The notes under the pieces were generated by a model that saw nothing but the letters and a program-made list of their open reading frames with translations, was not told where the DNA came from and did not search any database. 23,316 nucleotides of DNA from JBEKHI01 sp050012355. GTDB taxonomy: Bacteria > Actinomycetota > Actinomycetes > Streptosporangiales > Streptosporangiaceae. Made by a program: the position numbers and the translations under genes. Positions 1 through 6,942 of the stretch are shown one piece after another (the stretch's first letter is position 1; each line of letters opens with the position of its first letter). The stretch lies in contig JBEKHI010000107.1 in NCBI GenBank assembly GCA_050012355.1, forward strand, positions 1 to 23,316, given 5' to 3'.

Positions 1-41
1 GAATAAAACGAAGAAACCAGTCGCCTAGCGGGAGGCACACG

Positions 42-794
42 ATGACCGATGCAATCCAGAATTCTGATGGTTACAAGGCAGTTAAAAGCGCTCAAGGCGA
101 GGACAGGTCGTCCTATCAGCCCATCGGGCCCTGGACTGCCGACGACTTCGGATTCACTAAGGCCACCGAGGGCCTTACCTGGACCGACCCGACGTTCGAG
201 GCGAACTGGAAGGCGCTTCGCACGCAGGTAAAGTTCCGCGGTGCTTACCATTTCCTCCACCTCGAACTGGGCGGCGAGGAGCAGGCCGCGTTCTTCCTCA
301 GCTTCGTGCAAGAGCATGGCGGACTGGAACCTGGCGACATGCTGGTGGTCGACTCCGAGATCATGACCGGGCCAGACGGAGCCTTGCAGGCAGGGGATCC
401 TGAGAGCCGGATGGCGTCGCCAAATGTCACATTTCCCGCGACACTGACTGGCACGGGCCTAGCGGGCGATGTGACGCTGGCCTTCCTCGAAAAGCTGGGC
501 GACCTCCTCGGGGAGAACAAGTACCGCAATCCGCGATTGCTCTACACGAACCTGTCGGTCGCGGCGGTGCTCGGCAACTGCACCGAGTTTGACCTGTGGA
601 TCGCCTATCCGTCCTTCACCGCCCCGCCAAATGTCAAGCCCTGGGAGAACTGGCGCTTCTGGCAATGGGGATGGGGTGGCGGGCAGGGCGGCGGGGACCG
701 GGACGCCTACAACGGCACGCTGGCAGACCTGACTGAGTGGATCGACTCCTTCAAGAACTCGCGCGTACCAGACGCTAGCTCTCCCTCGAAATGA
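42..794 (+). CDS. GH25-family muramidase (lysozyme) without signal peptide
   Basis: A 250-residue single-domain protein that should hydrolyse the MurNAc-GlcNAc bond of peptidoglycan. Visible GH25 features in order: GEDRSSYQ at 19-26 (the family's G-x-D-x-S-x-Y-Q start), FGFTKATEG at 36-44, GAYHFLH at 67-73, the catalytic D-x-E as D104-S-E106, LWIAYP at 185-190, WRFWQW at 204-209 and the closing DAYNGT at 221-226. The start is set by a GGGAGG ribosome site six bases before the ATG. The N-terminus is hydrophilic, with no secretion signal or membrane helix, unlike ordinary secreted GH25 autolysins but like phage endolysins and muramidases of tail-like particles. The stop overlaps the next start by ATGA, so the two are co-translated. 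The family call is firm. A lysis or injection role is inference. Confidence 0.88.
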   Translation: MTDAIQNSDGYKAVKSAQGEDRSSYQPIGPWTADDFGFTKATEGLTWTDPTFEANWKALRTQVKFRGAYHFLHLELGGEEQAAFFLSFVQEHGGLEPGDMLVVDSEIMTGPDGALQAGDPESRMASPNVTFPATLTGTGLAGDVTLAFLEKLGDLLGENKYRNPRLLYTNLSVAAVLGNCTEFDLWIAYPSFTAPPNVKPWENWRFWQWGWGGGQGGGDRDAYNGTLADLTEWIDSFKNSRVPDASSPSK

Positions 795-1735
795 GTCCGG
801 GCATGAGTGAAGCCGCGAGGACGGCGGCCCTGGCCGCCGTCACCCCCGGGTGGAAGTGGCTGGCAGTCCTGATCGGGCTGGCCGTGCTCGCGGTGCTCGG
901 CCTCATGGCGGCAGTTCCCGCCAAGGGGAAGCTGTGGCAGCTGACGGAAGGCGCCGACGGCCGGGCCAGCACCTCGAAGTTCCAGTGGCTGCTGTGGCTC
1001 GTCGTGATCGCCTTCGCCTACACGGTGCTGTGGGTCTTGCGCGCCAGGCAGGGCAACTACTCGGCGATCAGCCAGATACCGGTCAGCCTCCTGACCGTTC
1101 TCGGGTTCAGCACGGGCACGGCTGCCGCCGCGAAAGGAATTACCGCCGGATACGTCCAGTCGAATCGCGTGGCGAAGACCACCTCGGCCGGGACGGGCAC
1201 GCAGGCTGGGAGCAAGAAGGGCGGCCTCCTCCAGGACGATAGCGGCGTGCCGGAGCTGGCGAAACTCCAGATGATGGGGTTCACCCTCATCGCAGTCGGC
1301 ATATTCCTCGCGACCCTCATCCACCAGATCCTCAGTAACCTGGTAATCACGAGCCTGCCGGACATCGACTCGTCGCTGCTGGTGCTGATGGGGATCAGCC
1401 AGGGTGGTTACCTCGGCAAGAAGCTCGTCACCTTTGGCGCCCCGGCCTTGTACCCTCCGGATCCCCCAGAAGCGGCTGCCGGCGCGACTGTGACCCTTAC
1501 CGGCGCTAATCTGGGGACGCCGTCGGCTGGTTTGGAGACGCCTGCCGGCGCGGAGCTGGCAATGGATGGTGCGCCCATCGCGACCACGGGGTGGTCGGCT
1601 GATTCCATTACCTTCACCGTCCCCGCGGACACGGGCGCACCGGCTCAGAAACGGAATGCGCTGCTCACCGTGACAGTGATGGGTCAATCAAGCAACTCTG
1701 TAGCGTTGACCGTCCTTCCGGCTCCCTCCGGCTGA
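791..1735 (+). CDS. Multi-pass membrane protein with C-terminal IPT/TIG domain
   Basis: A 314-residue protein of unknown function. Hydrophobic segments lie at about 21-42, 64-84, 95-115 and 161-182, with a weaker one at 193-213. A flexible basic stretch (126-150) separates segments three and four. After a proline hinge (221-227) a beta-rich domain of about 85 residues follows (GATVTLTGANLGTP at 231-244 through NSVALTVLP at 302-310). This looks like an IPT/TIG immunoglobulin-like fold with the usual G-x-x-V-T-L-x-G-x-N opening. The repeated pattern SKFQWLLW near residue 62 and LMGISQGGYLGKK near 199 is one I associate with an uncharacterised bacterial membrane family. Start overlaps the muramidase stop; a second ATG lies four codons later. 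By position it could be a membrane anchor or holin-like partner for the muramidase, but no sequence motif proves that. Confidence 0.75.
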   Translation: MSPGMSEAARTAALAAVTPGWKWLAVLIGLAVLAVLGLMAAVPAKGKLWQLTEGADGRASTSKFQWLLWLVVIAFAYTVLWVLRARQGNYSAISQIPVSLLTVLGFSTGTAAAAKGITAGYVQSNRVAKTTSAGTGTQAGSKKGGLLQDDSGVPELAKLQMMGFTLIAVGIFLATLIHQILSNLVITSLPDIDSSLLVLMGISQGGYLGKKLVTFGAPALYPPDPPEAAAGATVTLTGANLGTPSAGLETPAGAELAMDGAPIATTGWSADSITFTVPADTGAPAQKRNALLTVTVMGQSSNSVALTVLPAPSG

Positions 1736-1855
1736 CGGCAAAGCTTCACGCGCCCAGCACGGCTACGCGGAGATGCGAAACGTCAGGCTACGGAACCCGG
1801 ACGACACCCGCGGAACCATGATCGTGTTCGTCTGCGGGCAAATGACGCCTGTCCG

Positions 1856-1996
1856 TCAGCGGCGGCGCAGCAGCGCGATGAACATCGCGTCGCTGCCGTG
1901 GCGGTGCGGCCAGCACTGGGCGAAGCGGGGATCCGCCGCGGCCAAGCCGGACACCTCGGACAGAATCCCGCGAGCGTCGAGTATCTCGATGCCTCC
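1856..1996 (-). pseudogene. rsmB: Orphan 3' end of rsmB (16S rRNA m5C967 methyltransferase)
   Basis: Too short for ordinary gene calling. Reading the - strand, the last 46 codons before a TGA (1856-1858) give a peptide ending CWPHRHGSDAMFIALLRRR, the hallmark C-terminus of RsmB/Fmu methyltransferases (consensus as I recall Q-L-W-P-H-R-H-G-T-D-x-M-F-x-A-x-L-R-R). The preceding residues IEILDARGILSEV also fit the linker before that motif. Upstream the frame runs into a + strand terminator hairpin and then a tRNA gene, so the catalytic domain and the start are absent. It must be a detached remnant, about a tenth of the normal length. No promoter or start is visible. The identification rests on the C-terminal motif alone. 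Confidence 0.65.
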
Positions 1997-2019
1997 GAGG
2001 GATCCCGTCGCCGAGGACC

Positions 2020-2059
2020 GCCGCCTCACCAGTGTTTGCGCTGGTGAGGCGGCGTTTTT
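2020..2059 (+). terminator. Strong intrinsic terminator, + strand
   Basis: A perfect 13-bp inverted repeat (arms 2020-2032 and 2041-2053, core CCGCCTCACCAG) with an 8-base loop is followed by five T residues at 2055-2059. The T-run is only on the + strand, so it ends + strand transcription. The nearest + gene is the IPT/TIG gene, 285 bases upstream. It cannot serve the - strand tRNA, which would meet an A-run first. Confidence 0.8.
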
Positions 2060-2075
2060 GCTTGTCGCGATGAGG

Positions 2076-2148
2076 AGCCGGTGAGCGGATTCGAACCGCT
2101 GACCATTCGCTTACAAGGCGAGCGCTCTGCCTACTGAGCTACACCGGC
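2076..2148 (-). tRNA. trnT: tRNA-Thr (anticodon TGT)
   Basis: A 73-base cloverleaf on the - strand: acceptor GCCGGTG/CACCGGC, D-stem GCTC/GAGC, anticodon loop CTTGTAA with anticodon TGT at 2113-2115 (reads ACA), five-base variable loop, T-arm AGCGG-TTCGAAT-CCGCT, discriminator T. CCA is not encoded. The top pair of the anticodon stem is a C-A mismatch; all other stems pair. An rsmB fragment lies beyond its 3' end, as expected near a tRNA used as an integration target. Confidence 0.95.
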
Positions 2149-2221
2149 CGGGCCTCCCGGCGGTGCCGGAGACCCTGCCAGAGTACCGGCTACCCCCGGC
2201 TCAGGGCTACGCGCGCCGCCT

Positions 2222-3196
2222 CTAGGTGGGCTTGCGCGGCGTGTAATGCTCCTCGAGTCCGGACACCTCGTCACCGGTGAGCTTCACGTCGAGCGCGTCG
2301 GCGGCGTCCGCGAGATGGCGCGGCTTGGTGGCCCCGATGATCGGCGCGGAGACGACCGGGTTGCGCAGCACCCACGCGAGGGCGATCTGGGCCATCGGAA
2401 TGCCCCTGGCCGCGGCGATACGCGCCACCGCGTCGACCGTGCCCTTGTCGGAGTCCAGGAACAGCGGCGTGCCGGAGGAGTCGGTGGCCGGGTTGAGCGT
2501 GCCGCGGGTCGTGCCCTGCTCGCCCCAGGGGCGGGCGAGGAGGCCAGCGGCCAGCGGCGACCACGGAACCGACCCGACGCCCTGGTCGGCGAGCAGCGGG
2601 AACATCTCCCGTTCCTCTTCGCGAGCGACCAGGTTGTACTGGTCCTGCATGGAGATGAACCGGGTCCAGCCGTGGAGTTCCGCCGTGTACTGCATCTTGG
2701 AGAACTGCCACGCCCACATGCTCGATGCGCCGATGTAGCGGGCCTTGCCGACCTTCACGACATCGTGCAGCGCCTCCATCGTCTCCTCGACCGGCGTCTC
2801 AGGGTCAAAGCGGTGGATTTGGTAGAGATCGATGTAGTCCGTCCCGAGTCGCTCCAGGGAGGCGTCGATCTGCTCGAAGACCGCTCGGCGGGACAGACCC
2901 TGTCCCCCGGGGCCGGAGCCCATCGGAGCGAACAGCTTGGTCGCGAGCACGACCTGGTCACGGCTGGTGTACTTCTTGATAGCCTCGCCGGTGATCTCCT
3001 CGCTAGTGCCGGTGCTGTAGATGTTCGCGGTGTCCCAGAAGGTGATGCCGAGCTCGACCGCCTGCCGGAATACCGGCTCGGCCGCGTCGGCGTCCAGGGC
3101 CCAGTCACGGCCGGTACCTGGCCTGCCGAAGCTCATGCATCCCAGGGCGATCCGGCTCACCTTCAGCCCTGAGGTTCCGAGGCGGGTGTACTCCAT
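2222..3196 (-). CDS. Aldo/keto reductase (324 aa)
   Basis: An NADPH-dependent (alpha/beta)8-barrel oxidoreductase of the YajO/aryl-alcohol-dehydrogenase-like branch, acting on an unknown aldehyde or ketone in the cytoplasm. The catalytic tetrad is visible: D55 and Y60 in DTANIYSTG, K87 in ATKLF and H128 in QIHRFDPETP. The start is ATG at 3196, with AAGGAG six bases upstream. The frame is open further upstream, but that extension would run into the neighbouring SDR gene and has no barrel homology. GLSRR (100-104), SPLAAGLLARPW and the C-terminal cofactor region PIIGATKPRHL are all typical. It is the last gene of the operon that begins with the Zn alcohol dehydrogenase. The 71-base gap before it is the largest in the operon. 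Confidence 0.92.
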   Translation of the reverse strand: MEYTRLGTSGLKVSRIALGCMSFGRPGTGRDWALDADAAEPVFRQAVELGITFWDTANIYSTGTSEEITGEAIKKYTSRDQVVLATKLFAPMGSGPGGQGLSRRAVFEQIDASLERLGTDYIDLYQIHRFDPETPVEETMEALHDVVKVGKARYIGASSMWAWQFSKMQYTAELHGWTRFISMQDQYNLVAREEEREMFPLLADQGVGSVPWSPLAAGLLARPWGEQGTTRGTLNPATDSSGTPLFLDSDKGTVDAVARIAAARGIPMAQIALAWVLRNPVVSAPIIGATKPRHLADAADALDVKLTGDEVSGLEEHYTPRKPT

Positions 3197-3267
3197 GGCG
3201 TGCTCCTTACAATGACGGGCTACGGGGTGATGCGACCTTGGAGAACGTCGGGCAATGCGGGTTCCGG

Positions 3268-4098
3268 TCAAGGGGTCGTCAGTTCCCCGGCCCGCAGGGC
3301 AGCGGTGACTCCGCCGTCCATCAGGAGATCGGCTCCGGTGATGAAGCCGGCCTGGTCCCCGAGGAGGAAGGCCGCGGCGTCGGCGACCTCGCCGGACGTG
3401 CCGAAACGCCCGGCGGCTGAGACCTTGCGCACGTGCTCGAACCATTCCTTGCGGGGGCCGGACAGTTCGTCTTTGGCCAGGGGCGTGATGATGACGCCGG
3501 GGCTGACAGCGTTCACGCGGGCTCCGCGCTTGCCCCAGGCCGCGGCGGCGGTGAGCACGCGCAGCACGTTGGCTCGCTTGGACAGCGCGTAGGCGTGAAC
3601 GGTGGCGCCCACCTCGGCGGGCTGCAGGAAGGGCAACGCGAGCAGTTGCGATGTCTCGGTGGTGGCGAGGGCTTGCTCGATTTCGGGCGTGTAGGGGCTC
3701 TCGCGGTGCCCGGCCATGCTGGCGACCACGAGGCCGGCCCCGCCGGGCGCGATGACGCGGCCGAACGCGTCGAGGACCAGTGCGGTGCCGTAGAGGTCGA
3801 CGTGCAGGATCCGCTCGATCGTCGCCTGAGTGGGTGAGACGCCGGCGGTGTGCACCACCTGGGTGACCGGGCCGAGCGCGGCGGCCGCCGTCGCCAGCGC
3901 GTCAACCGCAGCGGCGTCGGAGACGTCCGTGACCTGGGTGGTCACCTCGTAGCCCTCATCGCTCAGCTGGCTGGCCGCGCTCGCGAGGTTCTTGTCGCTG
4001 TAGTCGGCGAGCAGCACGGTCCGGCCCGCGCCGACACGGCGGATGATGGCCAGGCCGATGCTGCCGGCCCCGGTGAGGACGGCCACTTCCTTGCTCAT
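3268..4098 (-). CDS. Short-chain dehydrogenase/reductase (276 aa)
   Basis: Classical SDR with an N-terminal Rossmann fold. The dinucleotide motif is TGAGSIG at 9-15. HTAG at 83-86 stands where NNAG is usual. The catalytic serine is S127 (VVASMAG), followed by Y170-x-x-x-K174 (YALSK) and the NAVSPGVIITPL loop at 196-207. GRFGTSGEVADAAAFLL and GADLLMDGG at 255-263 complete the fold. The acidic residue D32 in LLADYSDK at the end of the second strand suggests a preference for NAD(H). The start ATG at 4098 has AAGGA upstream; the longer open frame above it overlaps a decayed gene. It lies 20 bases after the aldo/keto reductase remnant. Substrate unknown. Confidence 0.92.
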   Translation of the reverse strand: MSKEVAVLTGAGSIGLAIIRRVGAGRTVLLADYSDKNLASAASQLSDEGYEVTTQVTDVSDAAAVDALATAAAALGPVTQVVHTAGVSPTQATIERILHVDLYGTALVLDAFGRVIAPGGAGLVVASMAGHRESPYTPEIEQALATTETSQLLALPFLQPAEVGATVHAYALSKRANVLRVLTAAAAWGKRGARVNAVSPGVIITPLAKDELSGPRKEWFEHVRKVSAAGRFGTSGEVADAAAFLLGDQAGFITGADLLMDGGVTAALRAGELTTP

Positions 4099-4118
4099 GA
4101 TGCATTCCTTGTCGTAAG

Positions 4119-4313
4119 TCAGTAACGGCTGCCCACGGGCGCGGGCAGGGACCCTAGGAGACGAGCCAGGCGAGGGCGACCTGGGCGGGGCTGGCACCGA
4201 TCCGGTTGGCGATCGCGCGAGGCGGCCATGTCGTAAGCGAAGGTCATCCCCATGCAGCCGAGGCCGATGACTCCGATCTCGGGGCCGCGGATGCCGAGGG
4301 TGGTGGTGCGCAT
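4119..4313 (-). pseudogene. Decayed aldo/keto reductase (large internal deletion)
   Basis: The ORF starts with a perfect aldo/keto reductase N-terminus (MRTTTLGIRGPEIGVIGLG, then CMGM). After about 30 residues it loses similarity. A neighbouring frame then gives AIANRIGASPAQVALAWLVS and a TAG at 4154-4156, which is the late helix of the same family (A-x-x-x-G-x-x-P-A-Q-V-A-L-A-W-L). About 200 residues of barrel, including the catalytic Y, K and H, are gone and the frame is shifted. The reading frame called by position runs on to 4119 as unrelated sequence. It sits between intact cupin and SDR genes with operon-like 20-base gaps, so the deletion happened within a working operon. Confidence 0.8.
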
Positions 4314-4333
4314 GCTGATCCGCCTGCTTCCTG

Positions 4334-4735
4334 TCAGTCATGGCGGTATTCGTCGTCGGTGACATGCTCGCCCCAGGTGGTTTCCTCGCCGCCATCGGGT
4401 CCGGGACCCTCCCAGATGGCGAAGTGCGTCATGAAGCTTTCCGGGGCCGCGCCGTGCCAGTGCCATTCGCCGGGCGGAGTATAGACGGTGTCGCCGGGGC
4501 GCATGACGGTGATCTCGCCGCCGCGGGACTGGACCAGGCCGATGCCGTCGGTCACGTGCAAGGTCTGGCCCATGGCGTGGGTGTGCCAGGCGGTGCGGGC
4601 GCACGGGGCGAAGCGGACGGTGTTCACCCGCACGCGGGAGGGCTCCTCCCCGCGGGCTATCTGGTCGAACCAGACATCGCCGGTGAACCACTGCTCCGGA
4701 CCTTTGGCGGTGGGCTGTTTCTTTAGGACTTCCAT
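4334..4735 (-). CDS. Cupin-domain protein, hydroxynitrile-lyase-like metal site
   Basis: A 133-residue single-domain beta-barrel. Cupin motif 1 supplies H51, H53 and Q57 (WHTHAMGQTLHV); motif 2 supplies H92 (PPGEWHWHG). The H-x-H-x3-Q plus His set, in place of the usual H-x-H-x3-4-E plus His, matches the manganese ligands I recall for the small (R)-hydroxynitrile lyase cupins such as that of Granulicella tundricola (H53, H55, Q59, H94), with the same spacing. Many relatives in redox operons are simply annotated as cupin 2 proteins, so a lyase reaction is not proven. Eleven bases separate it from the upstream DUF2255 stop, indicating co-transcription. Confidence 0.85.
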   Translation of the reverse strand: MEVLKKQPTAKGPEQWFTGDVWFDQIARGEEPSRVRVNTVRFAPCARTAWHTHAMGQTLHVTDGIGLVQSRGGEITVMRPGDTVYTPPGEWHWHGAAPESFMTHFAIWEGPGPDGGEETTWGEHVTDDEYRHD

Positions 4736-4746
4736 GTCAGCTCCTG

Positions 4747-5130
4747 TTAGCGGGGAACAAGCTGGAGGGTGGTGGCGCGGGCCTGGCTGGCGGTGATGCG
4801 CGCGACCGGCCCGGGGTAGCTCGCGTACTTGGCGCGGTAGGCGGCGTCGATGCGGTCCTCGATGTCGCCGGCGTGGTCGACGTCGAGCATCGTGATGTCC
4901 TTGGTCAGGCTCCCGGCGCGCAGCTGTCCCTCGTGCCGGTGGCGGGTGGACCGGTACCAGGCCGAGCCGGGTCCGTTGACCGAGCGCACGTAGACCGTGT
5001 CGCCCAGGCGAACGGCCCAGATGATCCTGCCGCTGCTCAGTGTGCCGCCGGGACGCAGGGACGCGATGCGCACCTCGTCGTGCCCGTCGATCTGCGACAG
5101 GTCGGTCTCGCTCCAGGCAGTCTCGGTCAT
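4747..5130 (-). CDS. DUF2255 family protein (127 aa)
   Basis: A small cytoplasmic protein of unknown biochemistry, matching DUF2255 along its whole length. It has the opening W-S-x-x-D-L and DEVRIAS near 18-24. The central signature IIWAVRLGDTVYVRS lies at 36-50, followed by the GSAWYR element at 55-60. The end has IDAAYRAKY and the closing ATTLQLVP. I know of no assigned reaction. Members often sit beside SDR, aldo/keto reductase and cupin genes, as here. A GGAG about nine bases before the ATG supports the start. It follows the alcohol dehydrogenase by 28 bases. Confidence 0.85.
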   Translation of the reverse strand: MTETAWSETDLSQIDGHDEVRIASLRPGGTLSSGRIIWAVRLGDTVYVRSVNGPGSAWYRSTRHRHEGQLRAGSLTKDITMLDVDHAGDIEDRIDAAYRAKYASYPGPVARITASQARATTLQLVPR

Positions 5131-5158
5131 CTCTTGGTACTCCGTTCGCGGGCGGTGG

Positions 5159-6190
5159 TCAGGGCTGGATGAGGACTTTCAGTGCCTGGCGGCCGGCCAT
5201 TTCCCGGTACCCGTCCGGTGTCTGATCCAGGCTGATGGTGCGGTCGAAAACGCGGCCCGGCTGGAGGCTGCCGTCCAGGACTGCGGGCAGCAGCTCCTCG
5301 ATGTAGGCACGGGCGGGAGCGACACCGCCGGTCAGGGTGATGTTGCGCATCAAGGTGCTGAAATCCATCGGCACTTCGGTGTACTGCGAGGCGCCGACCC
5401 GGCTGATCACGCCGCCGTCGCGGACCACGCCCAGTGAGGTCGCTATCGCATCCGCGGTGCCCACGCACTCCAGCACCGTGTGGGTGCCGTCGCCGCCGGT
5501 CAGCTCCCGGACCTTCTCGATCCCCTCCGCGCCGCGTTCGGCGACCACGTCGGTGGCACCGAATTCCCGGCCCAGGTCGGTACGGTCCTTGTGGCGGCCC
5601 ATCAGGATGATCCGCTCCGCGCCGAGGCGGCGGGCGGCCAGCGCCGCGCACAGGCCGACCGCGCCGTCCCCGATCACCGTCACCGTGGTGCGCGGGCTGA
5701 TCCGGGCGGTGACCGCGGCGTGGTGACCGGTGCAGAACACATCCGACAGGGTAAGCAGTGACGGCAGCAGCGCCTCGTCCAGGCCGGCCGGGATCTTGAC
5801 CAGGGTGCCCGGGGCCTGCGGTACCCGCACCGCCTCACCCTGGCCACCGTCCAGGTCTCCGCCCCACAGGCCACCGTGCCGGCACGAGGTCTGCAGGCCC
5901 TCCCGGCAGAAGTCGCAGGTGCCGTCCGACCACACGAACGGGGCGATGACCAGGTCACCGCGGCTGAGACCAGGCACGTCCGAGCCGGTGTCCTCCACGA
6001 CGCCGAGAAACTCGTGCCCTATCCGGCGGCCATGCTCGCTGGCCGGCATGGACCCGTAGGGCCACAGGTCGCTGCCGCAGATGCATGACCGCAGCACCCG
6101 CACCACCGCGTCAGAGGGTTCCCGCAACACCGGGTCCGGCACGTCTTCGACGCGCACGTCCCCGGCACCGTACATCAACGTGGCACGCAT
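5159..6190 (-). CDS. Zinc-dependent alcohol dehydrogenase (MDR superfamily, 343 aa)
   Basis: A medium-chain NAD(P)-dependent dehydrogenase and the first gene of the redox operon. The catalytic zinc site is visible as C38 (CGSD) with H59-E60 (GHE). The Rossmann nucleotide motif is GDGAVG at 174-179. The structural-zinc lobe has only three of the usual four cysteines (C92, C95 and C103 in the CDFC...SC stretch); the first is replaced within WSDGT, so this lobe may bind zinc weakly or not at all. The start at 6190 (MRATLMYG) is preferred because GGGAGA lies eight or nine bases upstream. The ATG two codons earlier would leave only about three bases. The long open frame above 6196 has no family similarity. 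Substrate unknown. Confidence 0.9.
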   Translation of the reverse strand: MRATLMYGAGDVRVEDVPDPVLREPSDAVVRVLRSCICGSDLWPYGSMPASEHGRRIGHEFLGVVEDTGSDVPGLSRGDLVIAPFVWSDGTCDFCREGLQTSCRHGGLWGGDLDGGQGEAVRVPQAPGTLVKIPAGLDEALLPSLLTLSDVFCTGHHAAVTARISPRTTVTVIGDGAVGLCAALAARRLGAERIILMGRHKDRTDLGREFGATDVVAERGAEGIEKVRELTGGDGTHTVLECVGTADAIATSLGVVRDGGVISRVGASQYTEVPMDFSTLMRNITLTGGVAPARAYIEELLPAVLDGSLQPGRVFDRTISLDQTPDGYREMAGRQALKVLIQP

Positions 6191-6942
6191 GAACATTTCT
6201 CCCTTATGTCGCTTTGTCATGATGAGCTGCCGCAGGCAAGTCCGGCCCGCGCTAACGCTCTGTGCCCCCCGGCTGCCGTTCATTCCCCGGCGTTCTCCAT
6301 CAAACTGCGCCCGGCGGCGATGAGGGAGAGCCTGTCGTTCCAGGCACTGACAGAACCCCCTACCGCGACGTCGGCACCGCTCTGTTGAACCAGTACTTCC
6401 AGGAACGCAGCCAGGGCGGAACCCACACGCTGGGCACTGGACTTTGAGAACGCCCGGGGCCAGGACGCCGACCGGGTCCACTTGGTGTTCCAGCTGGACG
6501 TAGCTCGCCGATCGTGCGGCGTCGGCGCGGGCCAGTCTCCGGATCGTGGTGCGGCCTTCTGGCGGCTAGGGCGGCCGGCAACGTGCCCGATATGCCCGAG
6601 CCTGCGGGGCCACCCGGCGGCCCGGACTGGCCTGCCGGCAAGATAACGGTAACTAGCCGTCGGCCCGCGACGGCCCGTTTCCACTATCTTGTCTCGTTGC
6701 CGGGTGCCGTCACGGGAGATTACGCGACGCCGGCGTGACACGCGGGCGGATAAGGCAGCGTCACGGAAACCCTTATTCATACAGGTATCGCGGCCTGCGG
6801 CGACACACCGTGAACAGCCCGCAAGCACTGGCGTGCGCAGACGCGCGGGCCGAATCCCAGGCGTCCGGAGCGGTGCCGGACACTTCCGGCACCACCGCGC
6901 TGACGGTGCGCCCGAAGCCGCCAACTGAATCTCCGACGGCTC
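6191..6942. other. Gene-free stretch with possible decayed coding sequence
   Basis: About 750 bases between the alcohol dehydrogenase start and the gamma-glutamyltransferase stop. Short open frames exist in several phases, but none has a convincing start, ribosome site or family motif. On the - strand near 6290-6420 a phase gives SALAAFLEVLVQQSGADVA, and near 6460-6520 another phase gives LARADAARSASYVQLEHQVD. Both look protein-like but lie in different phases, so a frameshifted remnant is possible; I cannot name it. A small dyad GCCGTCG/CGACGGC lies at 6656-6674. The operon promoter must lie at the left end, but I see no clear -35/-10 pair. Confidence 0.4.
6872..6893 (-). terminator. Hairpin downstream of gamma-glutamyltransferase
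   Basis: A perfect 9-bp inverted repeat, GGTGCCGGA (6872-6880) and TCCGGCACC (6885-6893), with a four-base loop, lies 50 bases beyond the ggt stop. No T-run follows, which is common for actinobacterial terminators. Confidence 0.5.

Noticed and set aside
707..1687. 326-codon - strand frame opposite the IPT membrane gene
   Set aside because: Low-complexity Arg/Gly/His-rich product; the + strand frame has helices and a recognisable C-terminal domain and overlaps the upstream gene by ATGA.
1773..2084. 103-codon + strand frame after the IPT gene
   Set aside because: It runs through the rsmB tail, the terminator hairpin and into the tRNA; no ribosome site or motif.
2246..3172. Long + strand open frame opposite the aldo/keto reductase
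   Set aside because: Composition-driven shadow (Arg/Gly/Asp-rich) of a gene with full family motifs on the other strand.
6656..6674. GCCGTCG/CGACGGC hairpin as a terminator
   Set aside because: Seven-base stem, not placed at any gene end and without a T-run; likely a chance high-GC dyad.
6280..6924. 214-codon - strand frame in the gene-free stretch
   Set aside because: Most of it is Arg/Pro/Ser shadow-like; only a short part looks protein-like and no start or family could be assigned.
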